Assembly: GCA_002633005.1 (NCBI GenBank) | Contig: NMRA01000469.1 | Location: forward strand, 173,573-237,572 | Direction: 5' to 3' | DNA from: Phoronis australis | Taxonomy: Eukaryota; Phoronida; Phoronidae | Length of the DNA stretch: 64,000 bases | In this document: positions 1 to 56,580 of the stretch, one piece after another | Layout of the letters: every line of letters begins with the position of its first letter | Numbering within the stretch: position 1 is the first letter of the stretch | The notes under the pieces: model-generated | Seen by the model: the letters and a program-made list of their open reading frames with translations, nothing else | Told to the model about the DNA's origin: nothing | Database searches by the model: none | Translations under genes and position numbers: made by a program

Positions 1-2133
1 TTCGGTGTTCAGTGCGGTATTATTGTTCGTTTTAAATCAGTTTTGGTTGGTACCTCGAATATCTAGTCTAGCTCATTTTTTGGGGTCTTTGTAAGGCCCC
101 CAGGGGTCACACCCAGAGTGCAGACAACGGCAGACGTCCATTTCTGTACATACCGAGGTGGACTTTAAATGCTCCCGTGGTCAGATGTTGGTACCTCGTT
201 CATCTATGCTAAGTGCTCTGGGCTGCCGGTCTAAGACCAAGAAAAAGAGAGACTACTTGAGCAGACTGACGAGTAATGAGTTAAGGGAGTTCACCTGTAT
301 TAAGTTTTTGATCTTGGGGAAATTAAACGTAGTGTATTTGTGAATGTTAAGCGTGCTCCATCAAATAAAAGAACTTTCCACTATGCTATGAAACTAAAAT
401 CAACTTATTCCTTGCTTTAGGTGACAAGTTATTTCTGGGCTTGGAAATAATTGACGGGAGGTATTACAAGATACCACGCTTGGCACATAATTTAAGTTGC
501 CATCGTGAAATAACTGACGGGTGGTATTACAAGAGACCACGCTTGGCACATAAAATGGCCGTCGTGATGAGCTAACTTGTAGAGCATGATCTCGAGTAAT
601 AACGAATTTCAAGGACCAGAAATAACCTCTAACTTGACTCGGAAATAGTTAGCAACACTAATAGAGTCCAAGTCCAAATATTGTTTCTGTGATGAAAGGT
701 TGATTCACGTTTTGGATTATACTGTTCTGTTATTTATCCAGAGATGATGGCCAGTGACAACTCCATAAAAACGAATCTAGTGAAGTAGCCGGAATGTTTA
801 CTTTTCCACCAAGGTTCTCAGTGCGACAGTACAAAATACTTTAGGGTGTTTACTGAACTGAAGACAATGTTAACTACTTAAACCTGTCAGCAATGCTGTC
901 AAAAAACGCTAGAATGGTGAAAACACGAAATGGAATTAGATAACATCAAAATCAACTAGAAAAAATCAGGAACCCTAACTCACAATATTGAAAAACATCA
1001 AAATGTATTGCAGACATACAGAAACTAACAAATATGACACTTGAAATAAGCATTTACATTCATTTAACCTTAGAATGAAAGGTTGACCGAACATTTATTA
1101 ATGGAGTCCTTGCAAAATACTAGTTGACATGTCTGCTACTGTAGCACGCAAAAGAAATCTTTATTTTTTTTCAATACATATAATAAATACAATTTTTACC
1201 AAATTCAAAAACAAATGCCTGTTTGGATAACGGTTACAAATGCTGCAGTTTGTTCAGACAACCAAATTTATGTACAAGCAAATGAATAACTGTAGTACAA
1301 AATTTTCCTCTTATTGAGGAATTACTGGATCACAAACCTTGGCTTTAATAATAAAGTTTTCACAATAAACTTTTCATGATCTACACATAAAACATTAATA
1401 ATCTGTTAAACGTCTTGTTCAACAGGACTCTCATAACTGACCACACGTGGCCATATTGCAGCACAATAATTCCTAACATAATCACAGAATCTTTGCTGAC
1501 ATTCATTTAAGTATGTACATATTTACAGACTAGGAAAGTATGTCATTTGATGTAACATGTAATTGGGTCTATAATGACTCCAGAAGAGGTTGTTCTAGGT
1601 TGAACTTGTACTTACAGAAAGGGGAAAGAAATTTGTTGCCAGTTTTGATATAAGTACAGTCCCACATTAGCAAACGCCTTATAAATGGTTTGCTTGACAG
1701 TTCTATGGTTAATATGTACACTGTATGTGCACAATAATGTCTATGAATGTCAAGTAATAATAGTGTCAGTCTAGAGACATTCTATGTACACACACATGCC
1801 TGTACGCACACAAATATGTACAACAATCCAATAAGAAACTGATTGCAGAAAAAAAATTTGAGTGTGACCAAAGTAGGCACACTAAACAATGGAAAACAAT
1901 AGAAAGATATTGAACTCCTCAAAATACACCATCGAGTATCCCTGGGTACCCACAAACACTGACTGTACAGAGATGTGATGTTTAACAGGATCATTTCTTG
2001 AGCCAAACACCAAAGTGCTACATTTTCACCCAGAGAATCATATAGGATCGGTGTCTTAACTATTGAATAGCACATCCCAGCGTTCATCCATGGACAAATA
2101 TTGGCATCCAGACCCCTAAACATGCGTAGATGT
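1..2133. other. Sequence downstream of gene A, probable 3' UTR at its right end
   Basis: No coding exon was recognised. The right part should be the gene A 3' UTR. A possible polyadenylation hexamer on the minus strand (AATAAA) lies at 1165-1160, but nothing proves it is the one used. A two-copy tandem repeat lies at about 453-575. Short open frames here have no recognisable protein features. Confidence 0.4.
453..575. repeat. Two-copy imperfect tandem repeat, 63-bp period
   Basis: The segment starting GACGGGAGGTATTACAAGA recurs 63 bases later as GACGGGTGGTATTACAAGA, each followed by CCACGCTTGGCACATAA. It does not overlap any exon. Confidence 0.7.
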
Positions 2134-22880
<20,747 letters not shown>

Positions 22881-23671
22881 GTTGAAATCTTAGTCCGTCG
22901 TGTCAAAGACACCTATTTTCATTTCTAAAATTAGCATATATTACTTTCCATAAGAACTTTGTTGCCAATTAAATTTTTTTACAAAGATTTTTCAAATTTA
23001 TTATTTGGAGATTTGTATATTATTTTATTTGAAATAACAACAAAATGGAAATCCATACAAATAAGTAAAAAGTTATTACGTTTTGTACTTTTATCGGCAG
23101 GTGTCACTGCTGAGCAAGTATATTTGACATGCTCTGCCGTCTGCTGAATATGTTGGACTTCATTCGGCAAGATTGACGTTGTAAATTATGATAACGTTGA
23201 CTTTTAATAAGGTTTGACATCGTCAGATGTGATCTGCTATCTGGTTCCGTTTGGATTCATTTGATTTGTCTCTGCTGTCCAATATCCAATAACCTCGGAA
23301 TCCACTTGGCATAACTTTAAAAGTCAGCGAGTTGATGACCGAGTCAACTAATGGTTGTTTTTCTGAGCCTATTTCACAATCACAGATGTTGCTGTAGTGG
23401 AGGCGAGACTGAAGGCGATCTGAGATCGCATTACACTGACTTTGGGATCTAAATCTCATAACATTACTTCATTAGGAAAAAAAATGTCAGGTTATAATTA
23501 GGGATGACTCACACTTCCTAGACAGATATTGAATATTTACAGGATCAGAGTGACAGGCAAATGCCTATGGTACCAGAGTGACAGACATATGGTATCAGAG
23601 AAGATCTTGTTCAAGTAACGAAAAAGTTTTGTGTATTTGACCTTGGGAATATCCTGTGAACCGAAAGCGAA
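22881..23671. promoter_or_regulatory. Shared upstream region of the divergent genes A and B
   Basis: The start codons of the two mannosidase genes point away from each other and lie 791 bp apart, so the promoters and 5' UTRs of both must overlap or abut here unless upstream non-coding exons exist. No convincing TATA box or other promoter element could be assigned. Bidirectional control is an inference from spacing. Confidence 0.55.
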
Positions 23672-47779
<24,108 letters not shown>

Positions 47780-47889
47780 AAATTTTCATGGATTATATTT
47801 TGAATATCTAGTCACAAATATTCTGCAGAAGGAGGCCATTGCGTTGCAACAATCTTTTAATATTTCGAAAAATCTCTTTCGCATTATAT

Positions 47890-48046
47890 CCAGGTATCCA
47901 GCTTCTTATTCACTCCCTTGCGTATGTTCACGAGTAAGACCGAGCTCAAGGACATCTTTGTGCGTCTGCCCGTAACGCCAGGATTGGAACCCGAGTCTCC
48001 CAAGCGGGAGTCTGTAGCTCAAACCACCGAGCCACAATGTCTCCTT
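47890..48046 (-). repeat. tRNA-derived SINE, family 2
   Basis: On the minus strand from about 48046: TGTGGCTCGGTGGTTTGAGC (A-box-like), then ACTCGGGTTCCAATCCTGG (B-box-like). The head is tRNA-shaped but the stems do not pair well enough for a working tRNA gene. The body end is approximate. Confidence 0.6.
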
Positions 48047-48049
48047 TTG

Positions 48050-51000
48050 TAACAATCACTAGAATGTGTTTATTTAGGTTGCATTGGTTCGCACACTGTA
48101 CTGTACTTATTTAGTGTCAGCAAGCCTTTGGTTGGCACACTGTACTGTACTTATTTAGTGTCAGCAAGCCTCGATTTGGCAACCTACAGCTCACTAATGC
48201 AACCTCAGATTTTGTTAGGCAATCTAAAAATTCTAAGTTCCACGAAGTCGCTTGATGTTTGCCAGTTCCTACCAAGTCAGAAGTCAGACAAATACAAACT
48301 GTACTGTAATTTTCTTAGAAATTTCTGGTTTCTTCCAAATGTTTAAAAATTAAAAATGTTTATCAAATACAATTGCCTGTGGTTCAGAATATTTTTCTAC
48401 TCAGTCTGTGAAGCCAGCACATGTGCCACCCTCAGTACAAGTGCCATGAGCATGTAACCAAACTACAACAGGAAGTAAACCTATGGGGAGCCATGTTTTG
48501 ACATGATTTATTCCTAGGTTTCTGTCTGACTAGAAAAAAACAAAGCTGGGTTTCCTTGTTTTGGTCACAAGCGTCCTCAGCTTCCGGTTTTGGTGAGCTA
48601 ATTTACCCTCTGGTGACCCTTTGGTGAGTTGACATTATATTAAGCATTGAACCCTACTCAGGAATCCCTGATGGTGGTGACTATCAGTAGTGTTATATGC
48701 TGAGTATTAAGTGGGATATTCATGCGATAATTAAAGTAGGCTTTTTATAGTTCATGATAATGTTAAGCAAGTAAAATTTCTAATTCTACAAACTTTTTTG
48801 TTGTGCACCACTACAAAAAAGTAAGTGATATTTTACCTGCTCTTCTTGTAACATGCTGACCAACCTCTTTATTAAGTGGGATTCTTCATGCAAAATCCTA
48901 CTAACCACCTTATTTCTAGTTTGTTGCAGTTTCGTAGCTATTTTCAAGAGGTGCTAACTTGTCTACCTGCTCAGGTTCATCCATCCTGACACACTCATTT
49001 GAGTTGATGTGATGGCACACAATTTGGTGTGTCAGTAGGGAAGTCCTTGTGGAAACTTCTGGACATTTGTTGGAATCAAATGAGAGTTGTCATTAATTTA
49101 TGTTATGGTGTGTATGCATAAGTTATTGAACTTATGACGAGAGACATAAATGTGCTCTATTCTGTTGTTAATGTATTTAAATTTATTTAGATTCTAGGTT
49201 AAGAATTATTTGTGAAGCTGCTAGACCATGTTATTATGAAACTAGTATTGACTTGTGGGTCACACATATAGCAGCCCAAGTTGTATTTAGGGTTTGAGCC
49301 TGTATGTCCATTTTGAACTTTTTAGCTTTCCAAGTGCCCTAACAAGAGCCAAGCATGTACAATAGCAGCAGACAGTAAATAATCAGTCCTTGATCTAACT
49401 TTTTCCTAAGGCATATTACAATATGCTTTCTGAACTTAGCGAGAACTTGCATTTCAAACTATTGCTTTGAACTAGGCTCAGTGCCCTGAGCTGCTTTGTC
49501 AAGCCAATTTGTTCAATCAGCTCTCAAGCAATAACAAACTATTGCTTTGAACTACGCTCAGCGCTCTGAGTTGCTCTACCAAGCCAACTTGTTCAATCAG
49601 CTCTCAAGCAGTAACAAACTATTGCTTTGAACTATGCGCAGCGCCCTGACTTTCTTTATCAAGCCAATTTGTTGAATCAGCTCTCAAGCAGTAACAAACT
49701 ATTGCTTTGAACTACGCTCAGCACCCTGAGTTGCTCTATCAAGCCAACTTGTTCAATTCGCTCTCAAGCAGTAACAAACTATTGCTTTTTACTACGCCGA
49801 GCACCCTGAATTGCTCTACCAAGCCAACTTGTTCAAGCAGTAACAAATTGCGCATTCTTCCTTCATCTCTGATTTTAGATACTATGCTTGATGTACTGTT
49901 TTCTAAAACAGTGACTCACCTTTGCAAGAAAAGGCTACAAGATATGACGCGTAAGATTTTCATGAAAAAAATCGAAAGTTACATATCAAACTAAAATGAA
50001 ATTTTAGACAATTGTAGCATGGTTGTTAAGATTTCCTCTTGAACTACTTGTTAATAAGGGTTTACATGAGCTTAAAATCGCTTGTTGATTTGGCACCCAT
50101 CAGAAGAAATTCAGGTTCTGAAATGAGACGAGTCAATGTCTAGTTTTTGATATTTTACTTGGATAATTTATGTAGAGTGGAACTCAAAGCCATCCTTTTG
50201 GCTTCAACAGCTGAACCGTGGCTAACTTGTTCTATTTAGTATTAATTTAAAACTTTGTTGCAGTTGATTTAAGTGTGTCCCTGTATAAAAAATGTTTGTT
50301 AGGACAATTTATTCTTGTTGACTGGATTTGATAGAGACAGCATACCATTCAAAATTCTGATTGACTGAGCTGCATTTCAACATAATTTTGTGGCTTCAGT
50401 AGATGAGAATTGAATATTGTGAAATATCTCTCATGTTCTAACACAACTTTGTTACTTTGTTCGTTGTTGTGATCATTAAAGGTTCATTTGGTAAGTTATG
50501 GAGAAATAGTTATTCTGTAGTTGTTCGGCATGGCAAGACTAGTTGGCTAGCTGATAGATAACCTAACCATGCGCCAGAATTCCCTACCTGTTTTTGGTCA
50601 CTGTAACATTAGTGGTACTGGGGAACCTAAAGCTTGATGTTTAATATCTTTAGTTGTCATACCTATCCTGTGTGTACTTCTACTATGAATCACTCATTCA
50701 GTTTGAATCAAGTAGGTCCATCAGAACAAGTGCACCTGTATTCTAGTCGACAGCTTTCTGTCCTCCATATGCTCAAGTGTGGAAAAGAGTGACCTTTTTT
50801 AATCAACACCACTCAGTGATTTTCAAGTGCCCCATGCAGAAACTGTCCAAGAGAGCACATGGTCACATACTGAACAGACTGTCATGAAATGATGTAATTA
50901 GATAATGAAAGTGCTTAACTTTGGTCTTTTTATTGCAGTCAAAGGATAATTCACAAACCATATTTTTTAGACTTTACTACACACCCATTTAATTAGTTAA

Positions 51001-51690
51001 TAGGGAAATTGAAATTGACTTGGCAGCAATAATGAAATAAGGGCATGCATTTAGCTCAGGAGGGACCTTCGCCTGCGCTCAATGTATTCAGTTATGTTAA
51101 AAGATTTCTTCATGATCACCTCCTGTAAGAACATAGTAGCCAATTCTTGACTCGTTTCTATCCGATTTTCTACTCCACGACTTCTTGAGCCTGGAAACAT
51201 GCCGACAATGAAAGATGTGCTGTTTGCCCAGAACTTGCCACATGACACTGTGTGCTGTTCTGTAGGTAAACACTTGTAGTGTTCACTGAAAGGCCAAACA
51301 GGACACTCTTAAGTCTAACTTCTAATTACACCAGATGACATGTATTCTTTGTGCTAGCAATGTTAGTTTTATTATTAAGAGAGGAAATATTAAATTGTGG
51401 TTTAAGAACATTTAGTATACCATCCATTTTGTTTGAGTGGATTTCATGGCAGCTAGCAAATTACATGAAGTGTTTTTGGAGTGATCCACAAAACCAAAAG
51501 ATGAGTGACAAGTTGTTCAAGTATTTTACAGTGTGATCCCTTCCTGTACAGTGTAGCACAGCCATCATGAAATGACAATATAGTAGTGCATACATTAGGT
51601 CACATGGTATAGAACTAGCTAAGAAACAGCGAAGTGGTTATCCCATAAAACTTTTCCATTCATGCAAGCTTAACAAGAACAAGAGTAAAG
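48050..51690. other. Intergenic sequence downstream of gene B
   Basis: It should include the gene B 3' UTR at its left end, but no polyadenylation site could be chosen. The only clear structure is the 80-bp array at 49456-49848. The small open frames show no domain. Confidence 0.5.
49456..49848. repeat. Satellite-like array, 80-bp unit, about five copies
   Basis: Units start AAACTATTGCTTTGAACTA at 49456, 49536, 49616, 49696 and 49776, exactly 80 bases apart; the last is truncated. The substitutions between units are scattered. Confidence 0.9.
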
Positions 51691-52269
51691 CGGAGCATTG
51701 AAATGCTCCCACGAATGCACCACTAACGGTGTGCTTCTAGGGGTGTTTATTTGGAACATAAAAATGGCCACTAGGTGGCGCAAAATTCGTCGAATCCATC
51801 CAAAAACTTGTATGTGTCATCAAAGCTAATTACCAAATTTCATAAAAATCCGCCAAGGAACTTCTGAGAAACAGAGGAAAACGAAAAAATGAAATTGCTC
51901 TAGGCAAAAAAACATAACTGCCACTAAGAGGCGCCACAGTAGATAAAGTCGGAAAAGTCTTCAGACTTCCTCTTCACATTAGGAAGACACCAATTTCCAC
52001 AACCATCCGTAGAGTGATTTGGTTGACAGAGGGGCAGACGCCAAATACCAAGACTTGAAAGCAGTAAAAATGGCCACAAGGTGGCACAAAATACCACGAA
52101 TCAACCCGAAGTCTGGAGGATGGCATCAACTCACAGATACCTGTCTGCCAAATTTTATGAAAATCCGTTGAGGACCTTTGAAGAAAGAGGTAAAATTGAA
52201 ATACTAAAATTGCCACTAGGAGGCACACTGGTAGTCAGATCCATCCGAAAGTCATCGTCATTTGTTGTC
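51690..52269 (-). repeat. Dispersed CTCF-motif repeat, left part of an interrupted copy
   Basis: It starts near GCGGAGCATTGAAATGC (the end found near 27360 in reverse) and contains AATGGCCACTAGGTGGCGCA, a second diverged motif at about 52074 and TTGCCACTAGGAGGCACACT at about 52211. It is interrupted at 52270 by a retrotransposon and continues at 55343. Confidence 0.75.
51768..51781 (+). promoter_or_regulatory. CTCF-like core motif inside the dispersed repeat
   Basis: CCACTAGGTGGCGC, a full match to the CTCF core consensus, in the same context as 13257 and, in reverse, 26434. Confidence 0.45.
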
Positions 52270-52416
52270 TGTTTCTGTTTCTGTGATGACGTCAGAGGGT
52301 AAGCACCGGGATAGTCTCTGGCCCTCCTCCTTCCAGTATCGCACGCAATGTAAATTTGGAGATGCAACCAAGTTCGTTCTGGTTACAAACTATTCGATCT
52401 TTTCCCCTGATACGAG

Positions 52417-52964
52417 NNNNNNNNNNNNNNNNNNNNNNNNNNNNNNNNNNNNNNNNNNNNNNNNNNNNNNNNNNNNNNNNNNNNNNNNNNNNNNNNNNNN
52501 NNNNNNNNNNNNNNNNNNNNNNNNNNNNNNNNNNNNNNNNNNNNNNNNNNNNNNNNNNNNNNNNNNNNNNNNNNNNNNNNNNNNNNNNNNNNNNNNNNNN
52601 NNNNNNNNNNNNNNNNNNNNNNNNNNNNNNNNNNNNNNNNNNNNNNNNNNNNNNNNNNNNNNNNNNNNNNNNNNNNNNNNNNNNNNNNNNNNNNNNNNNN
52701 NNNNNNNNNNNNNNNNNNNNNNNNNNNNNNNNNNNNNNNNNNNNNNNNNNNNNNNNNNNNNNNNNNNNNNNNNNNNNNNNNNNNNNNNNNNNNNNNNNNN
52801 NNNNNNNNNNNNNNNNNNNNNNNNNNNNNNNNNNNNNNNNNNNNNNNNNNNNNNNNNNNNNNNNNNNNNNNNNNNNNNNNNNNNNNNNNNNNNNNNNNNN
52901 NNNNNNNNNNNNNNNNNNNNNNNNNNNNNNNNNNNNNNNNNNNNNNNNNNNNNNNNNNNNNNNN
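52417..52964. other. Assembly gap (548 N)
   Basis: It lies inside the retrotransposon near its 3' end. The open frames computed across it are meaningless. Confidence 0.95.
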
Positions 52965-53110
52965 GCCAATGACGGCCTCCAATCTCCATTGTGTTGAATG
53001 ACAAAGTTTGTGGCTTTGGACCACTCTATCCTGTTGATGTTCTCCACTGGACATACCTCTTCGACAAGCTCCCTAGCTCCGATAACCCATGATTGAACAG
53101 TTTTCAGCCT

Positions 53111-53830
53111 CTATGCAGTGTGCTCATCACTATGCTCTCTCAAGTCCAGGTACAGAGGATGAAAGTTGGTTGTAGCTGCCTTTAGAAATGCTTGGGTTGC
53201 TAGTGTTTTCTGTTTAGTACGGATGCTATTGATACCTAACCAGTATTGGAGACTGTCTACTGGAGTAGGTCTAGCTGCACTGGTTACTATCCTCATGGCC
53301 TGGTTTTGAATCCTCTGTAGTTTGGTCATTGACTGTTGGGAGGCACATAGGCACAGATGGAGCCCATACTCAGTTCTTGCGCCGACAGTTGCATTCATGA
53401 GCTGCACCAGGCTCTTTTGTTGGATCTGCTGGGCTGCTGCATATCTCAACAGTGACAAGCTCTTGGCACCTTTCTCAGCTAGGAATTCGACAAGGGAATT
53501 CATCGTCATTCTTTGATCCATCTTAATTCCTAGATAGGTAACTTCAGCGACTTGAGGTATCAAGGCTCCCATATATCCTAGGGTGAACATCTTTGGGTTG
53601 AAATAACCCCGTGAGGCTAACATCCATTTCCCTTTATCTGGTTGGATGGACATCTTGTTGTCTGTGGTCCAATCGGCCACACCATCACTTGCTGATTGCA
53701 GGCCCTCCACGGCATGTCTTGCAGTGTTCACCTCATTGGCGACTATCAAGTCATCAACATAGCTGTATGGTGAAGCCCCACCTACACTTGCTGCTTGTAT
53801 GAGATCTGCTGTGTAGACGTTAAATAGCAC
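53111..53830 (-). pseudogene. Reverse transcriptase fragment (YVDD box to C-terminal region)
   Basis: It is open for 239 residues. It begins with FNVYTADLIQ, has the catalytic YVDDLIV box about 26 residues in, a thumb-like region with YLGIKMDQRMT, and KLQRIQNQAMRIVTSAARPT followed by a SLQYWLGINSIR phrase. The 5' part of the same domain is in other frames, so no full-length protein can be made. Confidence 0.85.
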
Positions 53831-53935
53831 TGAGCTGAGAGGGAACCCTTGCAGGAGGCCTGAGCTTGCTTCAAAGATGCTTGACTTCCACTTTCCGAAT
53901 TTGAGTATCCAGCAAGACTAGAATCCAACGGATCA

Positions 53936-54313
53936 TCATATCGGACACCTCCATTTGTCTGAGTTTGTTGGCAAGAATACCCACATCCACTTGAAGGCAT
54001 CTTCCAGATCGAAGAGAGCAATTGCAGTGTGTTGCGAAACCTGCATTCCCTGCTGAATTTCGTGCAGTATCGCTTCAACGTTGGAGACAGTGGATCTTCT
54101 TGGTCTAGCTCCTCCAACTCTCGGTGATAGACAGCCACGTCTCTGTAGGTCATATGCTAGTCGCTGCGCTACAATTTTTTCCGTAATTTTTGCCCAGGTG
54201 TTCGCCATGGTGATGATTCTGTATCCCTTCAGTTTTCTATGGTCTTTCATCAGCTTTGGAAGAACCACCATGCTGCAGTCTCTAAGGTCCTTTGTCCATG
54301 GTTCCATCAACAA
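53936..54313 (-). pseudogene. Reverse transcriptase fragment (fingers and first palm blocks)
   Basis: It encodes VVLPKLMKDHRKLKGYRIIT, ITEKIVAQRLAYDLQ, the GGARPRRSTVSN block and ALFDLEDAFKWMW. These correspond to the early conserved blocks of non-LTR reverse transcriptases. A frame change separates it from the YVDD part and another from the APGPDG part at 54500-54282. Confidence 0.8.
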
Positions 54314-55342
54314 GTGAACTGTTTATGATCTGAAGGAGCTGGCTCTTCTCCTCTGGGCTCATGCTTTTCGGGTTAGAGTATTTAACTCCATCCGGCCCGG
54401 GAGCCAAGTCTTTACTTATCGAACGTAGGGTTGCATCTAGTTCTTCAAGTGAGACTGGTTGCTCATTGTTTTGATCATTCTCCTCGATATGCTGGTTCAC
54501 TGTGCGTAATGCTTGCTGGACAATGTCAGGGCCATCTGGCTGCAGTTAATTCTGGCATCTTAAAAGGAAGGTTTCGCCTTTTTCCTGGTCTGTAGCAAGC
54601 GTCTTACCATTAGGTCCCTGGATAAGTTGAGGTGCAGATCCTACTCCGGTTGAGATTCTTTTCATTTCCTTAGCCAGATTCCAGAATTTGCTGATAATTG
54701 ATGGGTCTCCGGGGTCAGAACTCTGACAGAAATTATCCCAAAGCATCTGTTTGTTCTTCAGTGCAACAGCCTGATAGTTAGCAACAGCATCGCCGAAGGC
54801 CTTGTGTCGCTCACAGATTTCTTCCTTCTACACCCCTTGCCTCTTGGTTGAGGTATACTCTTTGCTCCTTTGCATCTTACTACTCCAGGCATTGTTCACT
54901 TCCTCCATCTACCATTTAGGTTTGCGCCTTGGATTATTGGTTTTGCGCTTAGCTCTGGCCTCCTCCAGCCTTTTACTCACCTGCTGAACGACCGATTTCC
55001 CCCTTGTCTTTTACTTGAACCCAGGAGGGTTCTTTGAGGGGACTGGGTCCCCTGCTTCATTAATGTGAATAAGAGCTGGTCTGTGATCACTGCCCATGAG
55101 GGGAAGAAACTTCCAGTCAAGTTCAAGGACTACCGCAGAAGTGGCTAGAGTCGGGTCAACACATGAATCAGAATCTCCATCTCGTTCTGCTACTCTGGTA
55201 GGTGAATCGTTGTTTAGGATGATGCAGTCCAGATTGGGTAAAGGACTTACCATTAATATTGGTGGTGGTATCTTTCCATGACGGACTACGTGCGTTGAAG
55301 ACCCGTGAGATTATAAATTTGGGTCCCATACCATTTGTTGTC

Positions 55343-55735
55343 AAGCTCGTATAAATACACTTACTAAATTTAATAAAGATCGATCATCCTGCAAAGGGTT
55401 TCGGAGAAACAGCCATAGGCGTAAAAAACTGACATTACGAGATGCCTCAGCTATTGAGGTCGTCAGAACATCGGCAGCCCACTTCTTCACATTAGGAACA
55501 TATATGCCAATTTCCACAATCATCCTTTGACTGGTTTGACTGACAGAGGGGCAGGTGCCAAAAACAGTAAAAATGACCACAAGGTGGCGCAAAATGCTTC
55601 AAATTTAACTGAAACCGAATGATAGCATCACCTCACTAATAGATAACTGCCAAATGTTATGAAAATCCAATGACAATCTTTTAAGACACAGAGATAAATG
55701 TAAAAAACATATGTGGACACATAATAAAATGCATT
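55343..55735 (-). repeat. Dispersed CTCF-motif repeat, right part of the interrupted copy
   Basis: It continues the copy broken at 52269: AAATTTAATAAAGATCGATC, CTGCAAAGGGTTTCGGAG, ATGACCACAAGGTGGCGCA (a 13 of 14 match to the CTCF core) and an ending ACATATGTGGACACATAAT, which is the palindromic end of the element. Confidence 0.72.
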
Positions 55736-55739
55736 CATG

Positions 55740-56378
55740 TTTGGATAATTTTTGAAAGTGAACCTAAAGACGGGGAAATTTCAGCATAACTTTTTGTAAA
55801 CCTCAAAGTATTCTATCCTGAACGTACAATGGGCAAATTATAACTATTTCCAAGAATAACACTAACAAATGCTTCGTTGCTAGATTGCATGGTTGATACC
55901 AGACAGCTATCGTAAAATATGCAACTTTTGAATTATTCGTTGTATTGTATTTGAAATTAGTTTTGTATAAAAAATATTGGACATTTCTTTTGACAGGACT
56001 TTTGACATGACAAGGACGAGTAACTTGATTCCAATATTGAATGTGGAATAAAATTTCAGTGTGGAAGAATACAATGTCTGACTATTAACAACACATCAAG
56101 AACAGTTATTCATTTAATATATTTTACGAAGTTATCAGTTACATTTTGTCTCCACAATATTAAATGTTTATAACAGAACTGGCACTTTTTTCACTGGGGT
56201 GTAAAGATAGACTAAAGTTAATTTGAGACAGTTGGCCACATCACAGCTGTTGACAAAAACAACGATAATAAAATAAATAAAACATTGATGAGACAATTAG
56301 AAATTGATTCAGTCAAATTAAACTTAACAATTACGTAGCTAAAACTAACAGCTGCACTTTTGCACAAAAAGGGTGTCC
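55740..56378. other. Region downstream of gene C, probable 3' UTR at its right end
   Basis: AT-rich. No coding segment or repeat was recognised. Confidence 0.45.
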
Positions 56379-56580
56379 TTAAACAGTGTGAGGCTTTCGT
56401 ATGAAGCGCAGAACGAAATATCCTGCTGACCTGAAGACAAAGATAAATCCATAGAGGACTAAAATGAATGCCCACACAGGCCACTCAATAGACTGCAGGG
56501 CAACAATGTTTCTTGAATCAAAGTGTGTAGCATTTGGCAGGCGACACTCATCAAAGTCTGTGACATTACTCCCAGCACAC
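56379..56580 (-). CDS. Gene C last exon: extracellular cysteines and helix 6
   Basis: The acceptor is TTAAAG|GTGTGC; 202 nt to TAA. It encodes CAGSNVTDFDECRLPNATHF, WPVWAFILVLYGFIFVF and the basic end RFIRKPHTV. Two N-x-T sequons (NVT, NAT) lie in the loop expected to be extracellular. Confidence 0.88.

Larger units (their letters stand above)
52270..55331 (-). mobile_element. Non-LTR retrotransposon, 5'-truncated and decayed
   Basis: The minus strand reads, in order: the end of an AP-like endonuclease (NLDCIILNNDSPTR; GSDHRPALI at about 55100-55060), a reverse transcriptase (LAPGPDGVK at about 54400; YRIITMANTWAKITEKIVAQ at about 54220; YVDDLIV at about 53760) and a C-terminal segment (KLQRIQNQAMRIVTSA at about 53300). 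Reading moves between frames, so it is a pseudogene. The 3' end has an ACAGAA-type tail. CATTTGTTGTC occurs at both borders (52259-52269 and 55332-55342). A 548-base gap lies inside. The motif style suggests the I/Ingi/Vingi group, but this is tentative. Confidence 0.85.

Noticed and set aside
47975-48046. Possible tRNA gene on the minus strand
   Set aside because: A- and B-box-like blocks are present, but acceptor and anticodon stems do not pair properly and a SINE body follows.
49456-49848. Possible CRISPR array, also considered for 10611-10802 and 60896-61170
   Set aside because: The repeats are directly tandem with no unique spacers, and the sequence is eukaryotic.
52262-53054. Long frames on both strands spanning 52417-52964
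   Set aside because: They are made of unknown bases in an assembly gap.
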